Below the pieces are notes generated by a model. The model ran no database searches. It saw only the letters and a list, made by a program, of their open reading frames with translations, and was not told where the DNA came from. Made by a program: the position numbers and the translations under genes. Shown here piece after piece: positions 24,684-33,257 of a stretch of DNA of 64,000 nt. The stretch comes from an uncultured Spirochaetales bacterium (GTDB lineage: Bacteria > Spirochaetota > Spirochaetia > Sphaerochaetales > Sphaerochaetaceae): positions 62,001 to 126,000 of the forward strand of contig CALXKL010000002.1 in assembly GCA_944388965.1 (NCBI GenBank), given 5' to 3'. Numbering within the stretch: the stretch's first letter is position 1; every line of letters begins with the position of its first letter.

Positions 24684-25956
24684 GCATGTCCTTTGCAGTG
24701 ATGATGCCGGAGACGATCTGGCCACGTGACGAGAACGCGGGGGCTCCGGACACGGCAAGCTTGAGGTAGTTGCCGCTGGTGCCATGCCAGAGTCCACCCC
24801 TGCGCGTCTCCAGCAGGACCTCCTGTCTCCGTCCGATCTGGCGTGCGACATAGGCCGAATGAAGACTCTCGGAAAGCTGCCTCAACGATGCCGCCCTCTC
24901 GTCGCGAACGCGCTCGGAAACCTTGTCACGTGCCTTGTACAGCGCGGTGTCGGGACGTGGCGAGAACGGGAAGACGTGGAGTGCGGCGAATCCCGTGTCC
25001 TTCAGAAAGTCGTACGTCTGCCTGAACTCCTCCTCGCCCTCCGCGGGAAGCCCCGCGATGACATCGCATGCGATGAAGGGGTCGTCCTTCACCTTGCGCA
25101 GCTGCTCTATGACCCATTCCAGATGGCTTGCCGAGTATTTCCGGCTGCTGCGCTCGAGCACCTTGTCGCTGGCGCTCTGCAGCGGGATGTGGAAATGAGG
25201 ATGCACCTTGTGGCTTGAGCACGCCTCGATGAGACGTTCGTCGATATGATCCGGCTCCATAGACGACAGACGAAGTCTGGTGGTGTCCTTGAGGCGCGGG
25301 ATAAGAGCAAGCATCATGCCGCCCAGGCCCTCTCCCTCATGGTCGTACATCGTCAGGTTGACTCCGGTGAGGACGATCTCGTTGAAGCCCTCCTCCTCGA
25401 GCTGGAGCGCACGGGCGACCACCTCGTCCCTGCCAAGGCTCGTCGAAGGACCGCGTGCTATGTGGACACGGCAGTAGCCGCATTCGTTGTCGCAGCCGTC
25501 CTGCACCTTCAGGTATGCCCTTGAATGATAGGAGAAGGACGAGGCGGCGTAGTCGAAGACGCTCGTCTCAGGCTCTGCGAACGATCTGACGGCATCAAGC
25601 AGGTCCATGCCGGCATTGGTCGTCTCGTCGATGTGGGCACAAAGACCCAGCAGTCCCGCCTTCTTCACGAGGGGCACGACCACGATGTTTTCTCCGAGCT
25701 CCTCGAGCTCGGCCTGGGCCATCTGGGCATAGCAGCCGGTGACGACCACCGCCTGTCCCTCAGTCGAGAAGAGCCTGATCATCCGTCTGGCCTTCTGCTC
25801 GGCCTTGGCGGTGACGGTGCATGTGTTGACTATGTAGAGGTCGGCTCCTCTCCTGGCGTCCACGACCTCATGGCCGTTCCTGGAGAAGGAATCGGCGATC
25901 GCCTCGCTCTCGCACTGGTTCAGCCGGCAGCCGAGAGTGTATACGCAGACCTTCAA
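24670..25956 (-). CDS. mtaB: tRNA t6A37 methylthiotransferase, MtaB type
   Basis: Radical-SAM enzyme that adds a methylthio group to t6A37 of tRNA. The N-terminal UPF0004 domain has the three cluster cysteines (TLGCRLNQCES, NTCTVTAKAE, VVTGCYAQ). The radical-SAM motif is CDNECGYC (CxxxCxxC), and the HFHIPLQSASD and VIAGLPAEGEEEF motifs follow. A short C-terminal TRAM-like region is present. Length is 428. It overlaps tyrA by four bases, an unusual partner. Confidence 0.92.
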   Translation of the reverse strand: MKVCVYTLGCRLNQCESEAIADSFSRNGHEVVDARRGADLYIVNTCTVTAKAEQKARRMIRLFSTEGQAVVVTGCYAQMAQAELEELGENIVVVPLVKKAGLLGLCAHIDETTNAGMDLLDAVRSFAEPETSVFDYAASSFSYHSRAYLKVQDGCDNECGYCRVHIARGPSTSLGRDEVVARALQLEEEGFNEIVLTGVNLTMYDHEGEGLGGMMLALIPRLKDTTRLRLSSMEPDHIDERLIEACSSHKVHPHFHIPLQSASDKVLERSSRKYSASHLEWVIEQLRKVKDDPFIACDVIAGLPAEGEEEFRQTYDFLKDTGFAALHVFPFSPRPDTALYKARDKVSERVRDERAASLRQLSESLHSAYVARQIGRRQEVLLETRRGGLWHGTSGNYLKLAVSGAPAFSSRGQIVSGIITAKDMLSVC

Positions 25957-26708
25957 CGCATGCCCTCCTCGCTCTCGCGCAGCCTGTTGAGCGTCTTCTC
26001 CACTGCGACCTGGAGCGAAAGCCTCATTTCGCGGGCGTAGGGATTGTAATGCTGCAGGTCGTAGAACAGCTGCACCGGGTCGTTGCAGGTCTGGTCCACG
26101 ATCGTCATGAGGGCCTTGTAGCCACGGGTCGCTATGTCGGTGTCGTGGAGCCCCATCTCGCGAAGCGTACGTCCGACGAAGTGCGTCACGCCCTGGGAAT
26201 AGGCGGCCTCCTTGTCATGCATCAGGGGTGTCATCCTGAGGACCTTGAGACCCCAGGAGGTGAAGACGGACTCGAGACGGCTCATCGTCTCGTCATCGAC
26301 CTTCACAGGACAGATCACCACAGGCAGGCCGGCAAGACCGTCACGTGCGCTGTCGGGACCGAACATGGGGTGCGTCGCGACGATCCGGCATCCTGATGAG
26401 GACAGATGCCTCTCCATCCACTGTGCGGGATACGCCTTGACCGAGCAGGTGTCCATCACCAGCGAACCGGGGCGGACCATAGGGGCAACGCGCTCGAGAA
26501 CGGCCTCCAGGGAGGAGATCGCGACGCAGAAGAAGACGACGTCGCACCTGGCGAAGAAGTCCTCCTCGTCGACGAAGGCCACCCCCTGCGGCGGCTCGTG
26601 GCGATGTCTGCTGGTGGCGATGACGTCCACGTCATCACCCGACATGCGTCTTATGGTGTCGGCCCAGAACCAGCCGAAGCGTCCAAGGCCGTATGTTCCG
26701 ACTGTCAT
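25953..26708 (-). CDS. tyrA: Prephenate dehydrogenase
   Basis: NAD(P)-dependent oxidative decarboxylation of prephenate towards tyrosine. The Rossmann start is GTYGLGRFGWFWADTI; the central VATHPMFGPDSARDG contains the catalytic histidine (HPMFGP). The 251 residues lack a chorismate mutase or ACT domain, so this is the short monofunctional type. GATAAT ends nine bases before the ATG and there is no ribosome site. First gene of a tyrA-mtaB pair. Confidence 0.88.
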   Translation of the reverse strand: MTVGTYGLGRFGWFWADTIRRMSGDDVDVIATSRHRHEPPQGVAFVDEEDFFARCDVVFFCVAISSLEAVLERVAPMVRPGSLVMDTCSVKAYPAQWMERHLSSSGCRIVATHPMFGPDSARDGLAGLPVVICPVKVDDETMSRLESVFTSWGLKVLRMTPLMHDKEAAYSQGVTHFVGRTLREMGLHDTDIATRGYKALMTIVDQTCNDPVQLFYDLQHYNPYAREMRLSLQVAVEKTLNRLRESEEGMR

Positions 26709-26765
26709 GCGACAGAGATTATCGTTTTAATGTCTATTTTTCAATCGAGAAGGCTGCATGGGACT

Positions 26766-26793
26766 TTGAAAAATCCCCCTATGGGGATATTAT
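26766..26793 (+). promoter_or_regulatory. pta promoter with a dyad between -35 and -10
   Basis: TTGAAA (26766-26771), 16 bases, TATTAT (26788-26793). The spacer holds ATCCCC-CTAT-GGGGAT (26773-26788), a perfect six-base-pair dyad placed where a repressor would block RNA polymerase. Confidence 0.65.
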
Positions 26794-26803
26794 TCCTCCA
26801 GTA

Positions 26804-26818
26804 GGGGCCATAGGCCCC
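26804..26818 (+). promoter_or_regulatory. Hairpin in the pta leader
   Basis: GGGGCC-ATA-GGCCCC near the 5' end of the transcript, about ten bases downstream of the -10 box. It probably protects the mRNA 5' end; TAAGGAGATAT follows before the ATG. Confidence 0.5.
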
Positions 26819-26838
26819 GTTTAAGGAGATATCTCGAT

Positions 26839-27840
26839 ATGACATTCGCTGAGAAGATGAAGGGACTGGCAAAGGCCGCGGGCAAGTCGCTCGTGCTCGC
26901 CGAGGGACTCGAGAAGAGGACACTCAAGGCTGCAAGGATCATCATGGACGAGGGACTGGCCTCATCCGTCACGCTGGTAGGACCTGTGGACAAGGTCAAG
27001 GCCGCGGCTGCTGCGGAAGGCGTAGACCTGACGGGCATCAGGATCGAGGATCCCGCAACCGATTCCAAGAAGGCCGAGTTCGCCAACGAATACTACGAGC
27101 TGCGCAAGCACAAGGGCATGACGCCCGAGCAGGCCGAGACCGACATCGTCGACCAGCTGCGTTGGGGTGCGATGCTGGTGCACCTGGGCTATGCCGACAG
27201 CATGGTCGCCGGTGCCGAGAGCACGACCGCCAACGTCCTCAGGGCCGCGTTCAACATCATAAAGTGCAAGCCGGGCATCAAGAGCGCTTCAAGCTGCTTC
27301 GTCATGGCCACCGACAAGACCCAGTACGGCGTGAACGGATCGTTCATCTTCGCCGACTGTGCCACCATACCCAACCCGACTGCGGAACAGCTTGCCGAGA
27401 TCGCCGAGGCCAGTGCACAGAGCTGCCGCACCTTCCTCGAGGCGGAGCCTGTCGTCTCGCTGCTCAGCTACTCCACCAAGGGTTCTGCCAAGGGTGATCT
27501 CGTCGACAAGGTCCAGCAGGCGACCGCCCTGGTCAAGGCCAAGTGCCCCGACCTCCAGGTCGACGGCGAGCTGCAGCTCGATGCATCGATCGTCCCGTCC
27601 GTCGCGGCCCAGAAGGCACCCGGCTCCAACGTCGCAGGAAAGGCCAACGTCCTGGTCTTCCCCGACCTGCAGGCCGGAAACATCGGCTACAAGCTCGTGC
27701 AGCGCCTTGCCGGAGCAGAGGCCTACGGTCCCATCCTCCAGGGCTTCGCGAAGCCGATCAGTGATCTTTCACGCGGCTGCTCCGTCGAGGACATCGTCGT
27801 CACCGCAGCCATCACGCTGGCACAGGCTGCCGCCAATTGA
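26839..27840 (+). CDS. pta: Phosphate acetyltransferase
   Basis: Converts acetyl-CoA and phosphate to acetyl phosphate, feeding acetate kinase for ATP in fermentation. The 333 residues match the short Pta type: [20 protein letters not shown] near the start, the [19 protein letters not shown] core, and [19 protein letters not shown] with [17 protein letters not shown] at the end. It is monocistronic, with a strong promoter, a leader hairpin, an AAGGAG ribosome site and a terminator, as expected for a highly expressed central-metabolism gene. No ack gene is in the window. Confidence 0.95.
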   Translation: MTFAEKMKGLAKAAGKSLVLAEGLEKRTLKAARIIMDEGLASSVTLVGPVDKVKAAAAAEGVDLTGIRIEDPATDSKKAEFANEYYELRKHKGMTPEQAETDIVDQLRWGAMLVHLGYADSMVAGAESTTANVLRAAFNIIKCKPGIKSASSCFVMATDKTQYGVNGSFIFADCATIPNPTAEQLAEIAEASAQSCRTFLEAEPVVSLLSYSTKGSAKGDLVDKVQQATALVKAKCPDLQVDGELQLDASIVPSVAAQKAPGSNVAGKANVLVFPDLQAGNIGYKLVQRLAGAEAYGPILQGFAKPISDLSRGCSVEDIVVTAAITLAQAAAN

Positions 27841-27862
27841 GCTGACGCGACATTCAGACACG

Positions 27863-27899
27863 GAAAAAAAAGCGGGAGGATGCAGGCGACTGCATCCTC
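27863..27899. terminator. Bidirectional terminator between pta and the ABC operon
   Basis: GAGGATGCAG-GCGA-CTGCATCCTC is a perfect ten-base-pair stem. On the plus strand it ends pta with TCTTCAT; on the minus strand it is followed by CCGC and eight T residues, a strong terminator for the ABC operon. Confidence 0.85.
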
Positions 27900-27931
27900 T
27901 CTTCATATTCATCCGGCTCCCATGTGTGTTC

Positions 27932-28564
27932 TCATTCCGGCTTCGTGCTGCCAAGCGGACAGCGCCTCTTCACGAAGAGGAACCAGTCCAGGCCGAATGC
28001 GATGATGCCGACGACCAGGGCCGGAATGATCTCCTCATCCAGAAGTGCAAGTATGAGGAAGGCGGCAAGCGCAATCGAGATGCCTGCCACGACCTTGGAT
28101 GGAATGGTGTATGCCATCATCGCGAACAGCTGACCGATCGCATTGACCAGAAGGCCGGCGATGACGGTTCCGATGAAGGCCACGGGCATGATCAGGACCG
28201 AATGGGGGTCATCGATCGCCAGGGCAAGCGGACACGCGACAGCGGCAATGACGAGTCCCGCGAACAGGAATGATGCAAACGAATACAGCCACACGCGGCG
28301 AAACGACTCCTTCCGCCCCAGTCCTCCCAGATGATAAAGGCGCAGGAACTGATGCGTGTGGATTCCGTTCACAAGCGCCCAGATCAGGAAAGAGATGAAC
28401 GTGATCGCGCTGCACATGGCCGAAGCGATGGCGAATAGAGGAAGGCCGACACTTGTTCCGTCCCTTAGAATGAATGCGACGAAAAGCCCGACTGCAATGG
28501 TGATCGCGAAGCTCAAGCCCAGTCCCCTGAGCGAGTCGAACAACTGGAAATGGTCCCTTCTCAT
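27932..28564 (-). CDS. ABC-transporter-associated membrane protein, 210 aa
   Basis: About six hydrophobic segments (for example residues 17-37, 42-62, 100-120, 130-150, 160-185) with short charged loops and no signal peptide. It overlaps the ATPase gene by four bases (ATGA), with GGAGG before its start, so it is the probable permease of the GntR-ATPase-permease operon. The frame extends upstream, but inside the ATPase gene. The arrangement resembles YtrA-type operons. The substrate is unknown. Confidence 0.75.
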   Translation of the reverse strand: MRRDHFQLFDSLRGLGLSFAITIAVGLFVAFILRDGTSVGLPLFAIASAMCSAITFISFLIWALVNGIHTHQFLRLYHLGGLGRKESFRRVWLYSFASFLFAGLVIAAVACPLALAIDDPHSVLIMPVAFIGTVIAGLLVNAIGQLFAMMAYTIPSKVVAGISIALAAFLILALLDEEIIPALVVGIIAFGLDWFLFVKRRCPLGSTKPE

Positions 28565-29397
28565 TTTGCCTCCTCCCTCGTCATCTCGATGAACAGCCGC
28601 TGCAGATCCACCCTCTCGTCCCTGACGTCGTCGCCGATGGATTCCACATCCCCTATCACGCACATGTACGGCACACCCAGCCGCAGCCCCTTCGACACGA
28701 GCCTCCAGTCACCGGCGACTTTGGACAACGCCTCCTGGCTGCCGGACAGCATATGAGCCCTGTCGGCGATCTCATCGCTGGGCATCGAGAGCGTCACTCG
28801 TCCATTCTGCAGGAACATGACATGGGAGGCGAATGATGCCACCTCGTCTATGATGTGGCTGGAGATGACGAGACATCTGTCATCCCCGAAGTCCTCGAGA
28901 AGCCGTGTGTAGAGCGCATCGCGGTTCAGTGCATCCAGACCCAGCACCGGTTCGTCCAGCAGGATGAACGGACAAGCCGAATTGATCGCCAGAGCGTTCA
29001 TGAGCATCGTTCTGCCTCCGGTGGACAGCTTCTCCCACTTCCGCCTTGCATCCACGCCCCAGCTGTCGAGGTCCCTCAGGACAGGCTCCTCGTCGATGTC
29101 GCGAAGCGATGCGAAGGAGCGCACGATGTCACGGACAAGCATGTCCGAAGGGAACATGTTGTCATCGTTGGCGAGTGCGACCAGGCCTGAACCGTCCCTG
29201 GCATCCACTCCATCGACCTCGATCGACCCCTCCTCGAAGGGGATGCGGTCGTCGATGCACCTGAAGAACGTGCTCTTTCCCACTCCGTTACGCCCGAACA
29301 GCCCATATATGTTCCCCGTCTCGAAAACCGCACGGACACCATCAAGAACCCTTCTGCCCCCGAAGGTCTTGACCAGATTCTTCACCTCAAGCTTCAT
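28561..29397 (-). CDS. ABC transporter ATP-binding protein
   Basis: The 278 residues have Walker A GRNGVGKST, Walker B FILLDEPVLGLD and the switch histidine in VISSHIIDEV. The signature reads LSTGGRTML rather than LSGGQ, a variation seen in some YtrB-like ATPases. The C-terminal 70 residues are extra and unassigned. It is encoded between a GntR regulator (11-base overlap) and a membrane protein (4-base overlap). Efflux of a cell-envelope-active compound is typical for this operon type; here it is an inference only. Confidence 0.9.
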   Translation of the reverse strand: MKLEVKNLVKTFGGRRVLDGVRAVFETGNIYGLFGRNGVGKSTFFRCIDDRIPFEEGSIEVDGVDARDGSGLVALANDDNMFPSDMLVRDIVRSFASLRDIDEEPVLRDLDSWGVDARRKWEKLSTGGRTMLMNALAINSACPFILLDEPVLGLDALNRDALYTRLLEDFGDDRCLVISSHIIDEVASFASHVMFLQNGRVTLSMPSDEIADRAHMLSGSQEALSKVAGDWRLVSKGLRLGVPYMCVIGDVESIGDDVRDERVDLQRLFIEMTREEAK

Positions 29398-29758
29398 CGA
29401 AAGCCTCCATGACGAACGAGACGACCTCGTCCCGCCCTATGCCGAGCTTGTCGGCCTCCCTCTTCATCGGTGCGACATATGATGCACCGAAGTCCTCCAG
29501 CCTCCGGGCACGGATGCTCTCCCGCGCCCCCTGGCACACGAACATGCCCAGTCCCCTTCTCTTCTCGATCCAACCCCTGTCCACGAGGATGTTCATTCCC
29601 TTGAGCACCGTCGCGGGATTGATATGCTCCTGGGCGCTGATCTCCGTCGTCGAAGGAATCTGCCCTCCCTCCGGGTACAGTCCGGTGAAGATGGCATCCT
29701 CCAGATACTCTGCTATCTGGAGGAAAAGCGGAGTCTGGTTGGAAGAACTGAAGTCCAT
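29387..29758 (-). CDS. GntR-family regulator, YtrA subfamily
   Basis: The short 123-residue protein has an N-terminal winged helix (IAEYLEDAIFTGLYPEGGQI, IPSTTEISAQEHINPATVLK) and only a short C-terminal tail, as in YtrA-type repressors that control adjacent ABC genes. An AGGAGAG ribosome site precedes the ATG. A palindromic operator and a TTGACA promoter lie just upstream, so autoregulation of the three-gene operon is likely. Confidence 0.92.
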   Translation of the reverse strand: MDFSSSNQTPLFLQIAEYLEDAIFTGLYPEGGQIPSTTEISAQEHINPATVLKGMNILVDRGWIEKRRGLGMFVCQGARESIRARRLEDFGASYVAPMKREADKLGIGRDEVVSFVMEAFDEA

Positions 29759-29766
29759 CTTCTCTC

Positions 29767-29826
29767 CTTAGTCAGTTAGTTACTTGACTAACTAAGTATA
29801 TAACACAGCAGATCAGAGTCTGTCAA
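29767..29826 (-). promoter_or_regulatory. Promoter and operator of the GntR-ABC operon
   Basis: Minus strand TTGACA (29821-29826), 18 bases, TATATA (29797-29802). Just downstream lies a dyad with arms AGTTAGT/ACTAACT around TACTTG (29774-29793), extended by outer CTTAG/CTAAG at 29767 and 29796. The dyad covers the transcription start, a classic repressor position. Confidence 0.75.
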
Positions 29827-29887
29827 CATGAAGCGGCATGCCACCCCTTCCACCCGGTGGTAGAGAGTGAAAGGAGATGTCGGCAAG

Positions 29888-29930
29888 GCAGTAAAAGACG
29901 GGGCCCGCACTCCCGTGCGGGCCTCTGTCT
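29888..29930 (-). terminator. Terminator after the low-GC lipoprotein gene
   Basis: GGCCCGCAC-TCCC-GTGCGGGCC with flanking AGAC/GTCT pairing, followed on the minus strand by GTCTTTTAC. It closely resembles the hairpin at 31674-31694 on the other side of the gene. Confidence 0.75.
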
Positions 29931-29952
29931 TCAAAACTGATCGAAGAAGGAA

Positions 29953-31563
29953 TCAGAAAGACGAACCGACGAAATGCGGAACGATTCTGTTCACATAATC
30001 GATCTCATAGTCCTCGCACCTACCTCCATGACTGGAGAAATCGGCACTGGAATAGTTCGGCTTGCCATCCGAAAGCGATCCGGCAGCTGTGAACTCGATT
30101 GTCTTGGCGTCTTTCTCCGCAATCGAGAAATCACTGACGACAAAAGAATTACCCGAAATCTCTATGCTTCCATTGAGAGTGAAACTGGAGACTTCTTCTT
30201 GGTTGCCATCGTAATCTGTGCTGTTCGCGGGTTCCACATCTTTAAAATCATATTTTCCACCTGACACGATTACACCGGGGAACTCCGTTGATACCTTCTG
30301 GTCTGCAATCGCCTCGAAAATCGATGGCATATACGATGACAGGGTGAACATCCTGATCATCGCAAGATACGTCTCGTCCTTGAGATGCATATAGCTTGCA
30401 CCTCCCACTGTGAATGCATAGACGTTTCCACCTGTTGTAGTCTCGCTGCCATCACTTCCAATCTCGATATATATGCCCTCGATTCCATCGAAGCTGTCCA
30501 TGTCGAAGCAGAATACCTGTCCAGATGCTGGCCTGAATGCGCCTGTGACCTTCACAGGGCGACCGAAGAAGAGCGGCTCTTCATAGTTTTTGAATTCAAC
30601 GCCTCCAGATTCAAGGATAGTCATTCCTCCGTATGAAGTAGTTCCATCGACAGAGATGACCAGACGCATCAAGTACTGAATATACCCGAACAAGGTGCTT
30701 GCAAGTTCCACAGCCTCATCGTCAGTGATTGGCCCGTTGTCACCCTTTACTGCCGGGTTCTCGGCAACAGCCACTTCACCGGAACTGGACTTCTCGCACC
30801 AACCATCAAGCGTGTACTCGCTTATCGAATTATCTGAAGCGAGCGTGAAATTGAGCTTGTGCCAGCTGCCATCAATGGTCTGAGAGCGGAAGACCACCCA
30901 TCCCATCTTCTTTTGCAAATCGTAATATGACGCGTCCTCATCGACTTCACATCCCTGGGCGGAATTCGATTGCACAAAGGATCTTATGATCGACTCAAGA
31001 GTCGAATCATATGAAGTGGCGAGGAATACGCCAGGTGTGCTGTCAAACGATGTCTGTTCATTGGAAGAATCGATCACGACAAAGGAATCGGTCTTCAGAT
31101 TCGACATATCCGCATCAGCACTTCCCTTGAACGAGATCGACATCACATCAGATGGCCTGTCGACAGGAGCAACCTTCATATCGACCTCGATGCTTGTGGT
31201 GCCGGCAGCTCTGGATGATACAGACCTGGCGACCGATGATGGCATCAGACCTGTGTAATATGATCCGGCCTTGATTATCACGTCGCCTGATGTGACATCC
31301 TTTGAAAAGACGTACTTTCCACCTGACTCCTGGACCGAGTCACCATCACGCAAGGCAGAATACCCAGCAAGCAGTGCCTTCTCCGCCTCGAACTGGCTTT
31401 GAGTGATTGTGAAAGCCGCTGCACTCTGGTCGACAGGCGGACGTACAGGCGTCTGAGGACTGCCGCCATTGGTCGACTCAGGACTCTTGTTGTCATTGCT
31501 GCATGATGCAAGCATCGCAAGCATCACAATCAATGATATGACCAGTATTCTCTTCATCATCAT
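29953..31563 (-). CDS. Large lipoprotein of unknown function, 536 aa
   Basis: Three consecutive ATG codons begin the protein; a GAAGGGGG site lies just before. MMMKRILVISLIVMLAMLASC is a lipoprotein signal with lipobox MLASC, followed by a Ser/Asn/Pro-rich linker. The mature protein is rich in Ser, Asp, Tyr and Gly and has beta-strand character (repeated VSGGKYDF- and SIEISGNSFVV-like strands). No family is recognised. Codons are visibly richer in A and T than the neighbours, suggesting transfer or surface-protein bias. Two similar hairpin terminators flank it. Confidence 0.75.
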   Translation of the reverse strand: MMMKRILVISLIVMLAMLASCSNDNKSPESTNGGSPQTPVRPPVDQSAAAFTITQSQFEAEKALLAGYSALRDGDSVQESGGKYVFSKDVTSGDVIIKAGSYYTGLMPSSVARSVSSRAAGTTSIEVDMKVAPVDRPSDVMSISFKGSADADMSNLKTDSFVVIDSSNEQTSFDSTPGVFLATSYDSTLESIIRSFVQSNSAQGCEVDEDASYYDLQKKMGWVVFRSQTIDGSWHKLNFTLASDNSISEYTLDGWCEKSSSGEVAVAENPAVKGDNGPITDDEAVELASTLFGYIQYLMRLVISVDGTTSYGGMTILESGGVEFKNYEEPLFFGRPVKVTGAFRPASGQVFCFDMDSFDGIEGIYIEIGSDGSETTTGGNVYAFTVGGASYMHLKDETYLAMIRMFTLSSYMPSIFEAIADQKVSTEFPGVIVSGGKYDFKDVEPANSTDYDGNQEEVSSFTLNGSIEISGNSFVVSDFSIAEKDAKTIEFTAAGSLSDGKPNYSSADFSSHGGRCEDYEIDYVNRIVPHFVGSSF

Positions 31564-31663
31564 ACCCCCTTCACAATCCACCTTAACTGCAAAACGGGGG
31601 GGGATCAAGCCTTATCAAAAGGCTGAACAGGTTTATTCCCTGCTCGCATGGAAATGACCTAGG

Positions 31664-31694
31664 AAAAGACGGAGCCCGCACTTTCTGTGCGGGC
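31664..31694 (-). terminator. Terminator after the serA-serC-lrp operon
   Basis: GCCCGCAC-TTTCT-GTGCGGGC, then TCCGTCTTTTCC on the minus strand. Its stem matches the hairpin at 29902-29923. Confidence 0.75.
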
Positions 31695-31725
31695 CCACAT
31701 CATCAGCGCAAATGGAGAAACCCTG

Positions 31726-32178
31726 CTACAGGAGGTACGGAACCTCCAGATTATGGCTCTGGTACACGACGAAGGTTTCGACACCGGCGATCTCGTCGAC
31801 CTTCACCAGCTCGTTCTTGAAGAAGTTGAGCAACGAGCAGTCCTCATCCTCGCTCAGCTCGAGCTGGAGGATCAGGTCGTATCGGCCGGTCACGACCGCG
31901 CAGCTGATCACGCCATGCAGGGAGGAAAGCTCCCTGGCCTTCCTCTCCAGGTCCATCGTGGTGACCTTTATGCCCATGATCGCGACCTGGAGGGACGGCA
32001 TGTTCTGCGGATTCACCAGCCCCTTTATCGTGAGCACCCTGTCCTCGATGAGCCTGTTGACACGGCTGCGAACCGTGTTCTCGGTGATGCCGAGCTCCTC
32101 GGCGATCGCCGAGAAGCTCCTGCGTCCGTCCTGGAGCAGGCGTATGATCGCCTTGCTGGTCTCGTCAACCTTCGCCAT
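31726..32178 (-). CDS. Lrp/AsnC-family regulator
   Basis: The 150 residues have an N-terminal helix-turn-helix (AIAEELGITENTVRSRVNRL) and a C-terminal RAM ligand-binding domain (VAIMGIKVTTMDLERKAREL, VVTGRYDLILQLE). It is third in the serA-serC-lrp operon; its start shares one base with the serC stop (TGATG). Such regulators sense amino acids, and placement with serine-synthesis genes suggests serine or a related amino acid as effector, an inference from context. Confidence 0.9.
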   Translation of the reverse strand: MAKVDETSKAIIRLLQDGRRSFSAIAEELGITENTVRSRVNRLIEDRVLTIKGLVNPQNMPSLQVAIMGIKVTTMDLERKARELSSLHGVISCAVVTGRYDLILQLELSEDEDCSLLNFFKNELVKVDEIAGVETFVVYQSHNLEVPYLL

Positions 32179-33257
32179 CAGCCGTTCTTCCTCTCGAATT
32201 CCTTCATGAAATCGGCAAGCGCCATTACATCATCGACAGGCAGTGCGTTGTAGAGGGATGCCCTGAGTCCGCCAACGGACCTGTGCCCCTTCAGTCCAAG
32301 CATGCCCTCGGCCTTGGCCTCGCTGACGAACTTCGCCTCGAGCTCCTCGCTCGGGAGGCGGAAGACGATGTTCATGCGCGAGCGCACAGCCTTGTCGACG
32401 GGGGAGCGGAAGAAGTCGGAGGAGTCGATCACGGAGTAGATCATGCCGCTCTTCTCGTCGGCCCTCCTGTCCATGCCCTCGACACCGCCATTGCGCTCGA
32501 TCCACTCGAGCACCAGCTTCACCGCCCATATCGAGAAGACGGGTGGAGTGTTGTACAGGCCCTTGTCCTTGGAATGCAGCGCGTAGTCCATGTATGCCGT
32601 GAGGTTTCCGTTGCGCCTCTCCAGCATGTCACGTCGCATGATGATGAACGTGGCACCGGCAGGTCCCATGTTCTTCTGCACGCCGCCGTAGATCATGGCA
32701 AAGCGGGACACGTCCACAGGGCGGGAGAGTATGTCGGACGACATGTCGCAGATCAGCGGCACTTCACCCGTGTCGGGGAAGCTCTTCCACTCGATTCCAC
32801 CTATCGTCTCGTTCGCACACAGGTACAGGTACGAACTGTCCTCGCAAGGATGGATCGACGCCGGATCGGGAAGCGTCGAATAGTTCGACTCCTTGCCATC
32901 CCACACCACGTTGACCCTGCCAAGCTTCTGGGCGTCCTTGGTGGCCTTGTTGGACCAGGATCCGGTCATCACGTAGTCGGCGCACCTGCCTTCCAGAAGG
33001 AAGTTCATCGGAATCATGGTGAACTGCAGCGTCGCACCTCCACCAAGGAAGTACACGTCGTAGTCCTCCGGGATTCCCAGCAGCTTCCTGAACAGATCCA
33101 GGCACTGGTCGTACATCTCCTCGAACATGCCCCCGCGATGGCTGGCCTCGATCATGCTCAGCCCCTGTCCCTCGTAGTCGACGATGTTGTCGCGGATCTG
33201 CTCCAGCACTTCCACGGGAAGCACGGAAGGTCCGGCGAAGAAGTTCCTCTTTCTCAT
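32178..33257 (-). CDS. serC: Phosphoserine aminotransferase
   Basis: PLP enzyme converting 3-phosphohydroxypyruvate to phosphoserine. The 359 residues start MRKRNFFAGPSVLPVEVLEQI and have the PLP lysine in YGGVQKNMGPAGAT and the C-terminal SVGGLRASLYNALP that binds phosphate. It overlaps serA by four bases. No serB is present in the window. Confidence 0.95.
   Translation of the reverse strand: MRKRNFFAGPSVLPVEVLEQIRDNIVDYEGQGLSMIEASHRGGMFEEMYDQCLDLFRKLLGIPEDYDVYFLGGGATLQFTMIPMNFLLEGRCADYVMTGSWSNKATKDAQKLGRVNVVWDGKESNYSTLPDPASIHPCEDSSYLYLCANETIGGIEWKSFPDTGEVPLICDMSSDILSRPVDVSRFAMIYGGVQKNMGPAGATFIIMRRDMLERRNGNLTAYMDYALHSKDKGLYNTPPVFSIWAVKLVLEWIERNGGVEGMDRRADEKSGMIYSVIDSSDFFRSPVDKAVRSRMNIVFRLPSEELEAKFVSEAKAEGMLGLKGHRSVGGLRASLYNALPVDDVMALADFMKEFERKNG

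Noticed and set aside
27359-28273. Long plus-strand open frame over the end of pta and the ABC region
   Set aside because: It lies out of frame with the clearly conserved pta, continues through the bidirectional terminator and has Arg/Ser/Pro-rich shadow composition.
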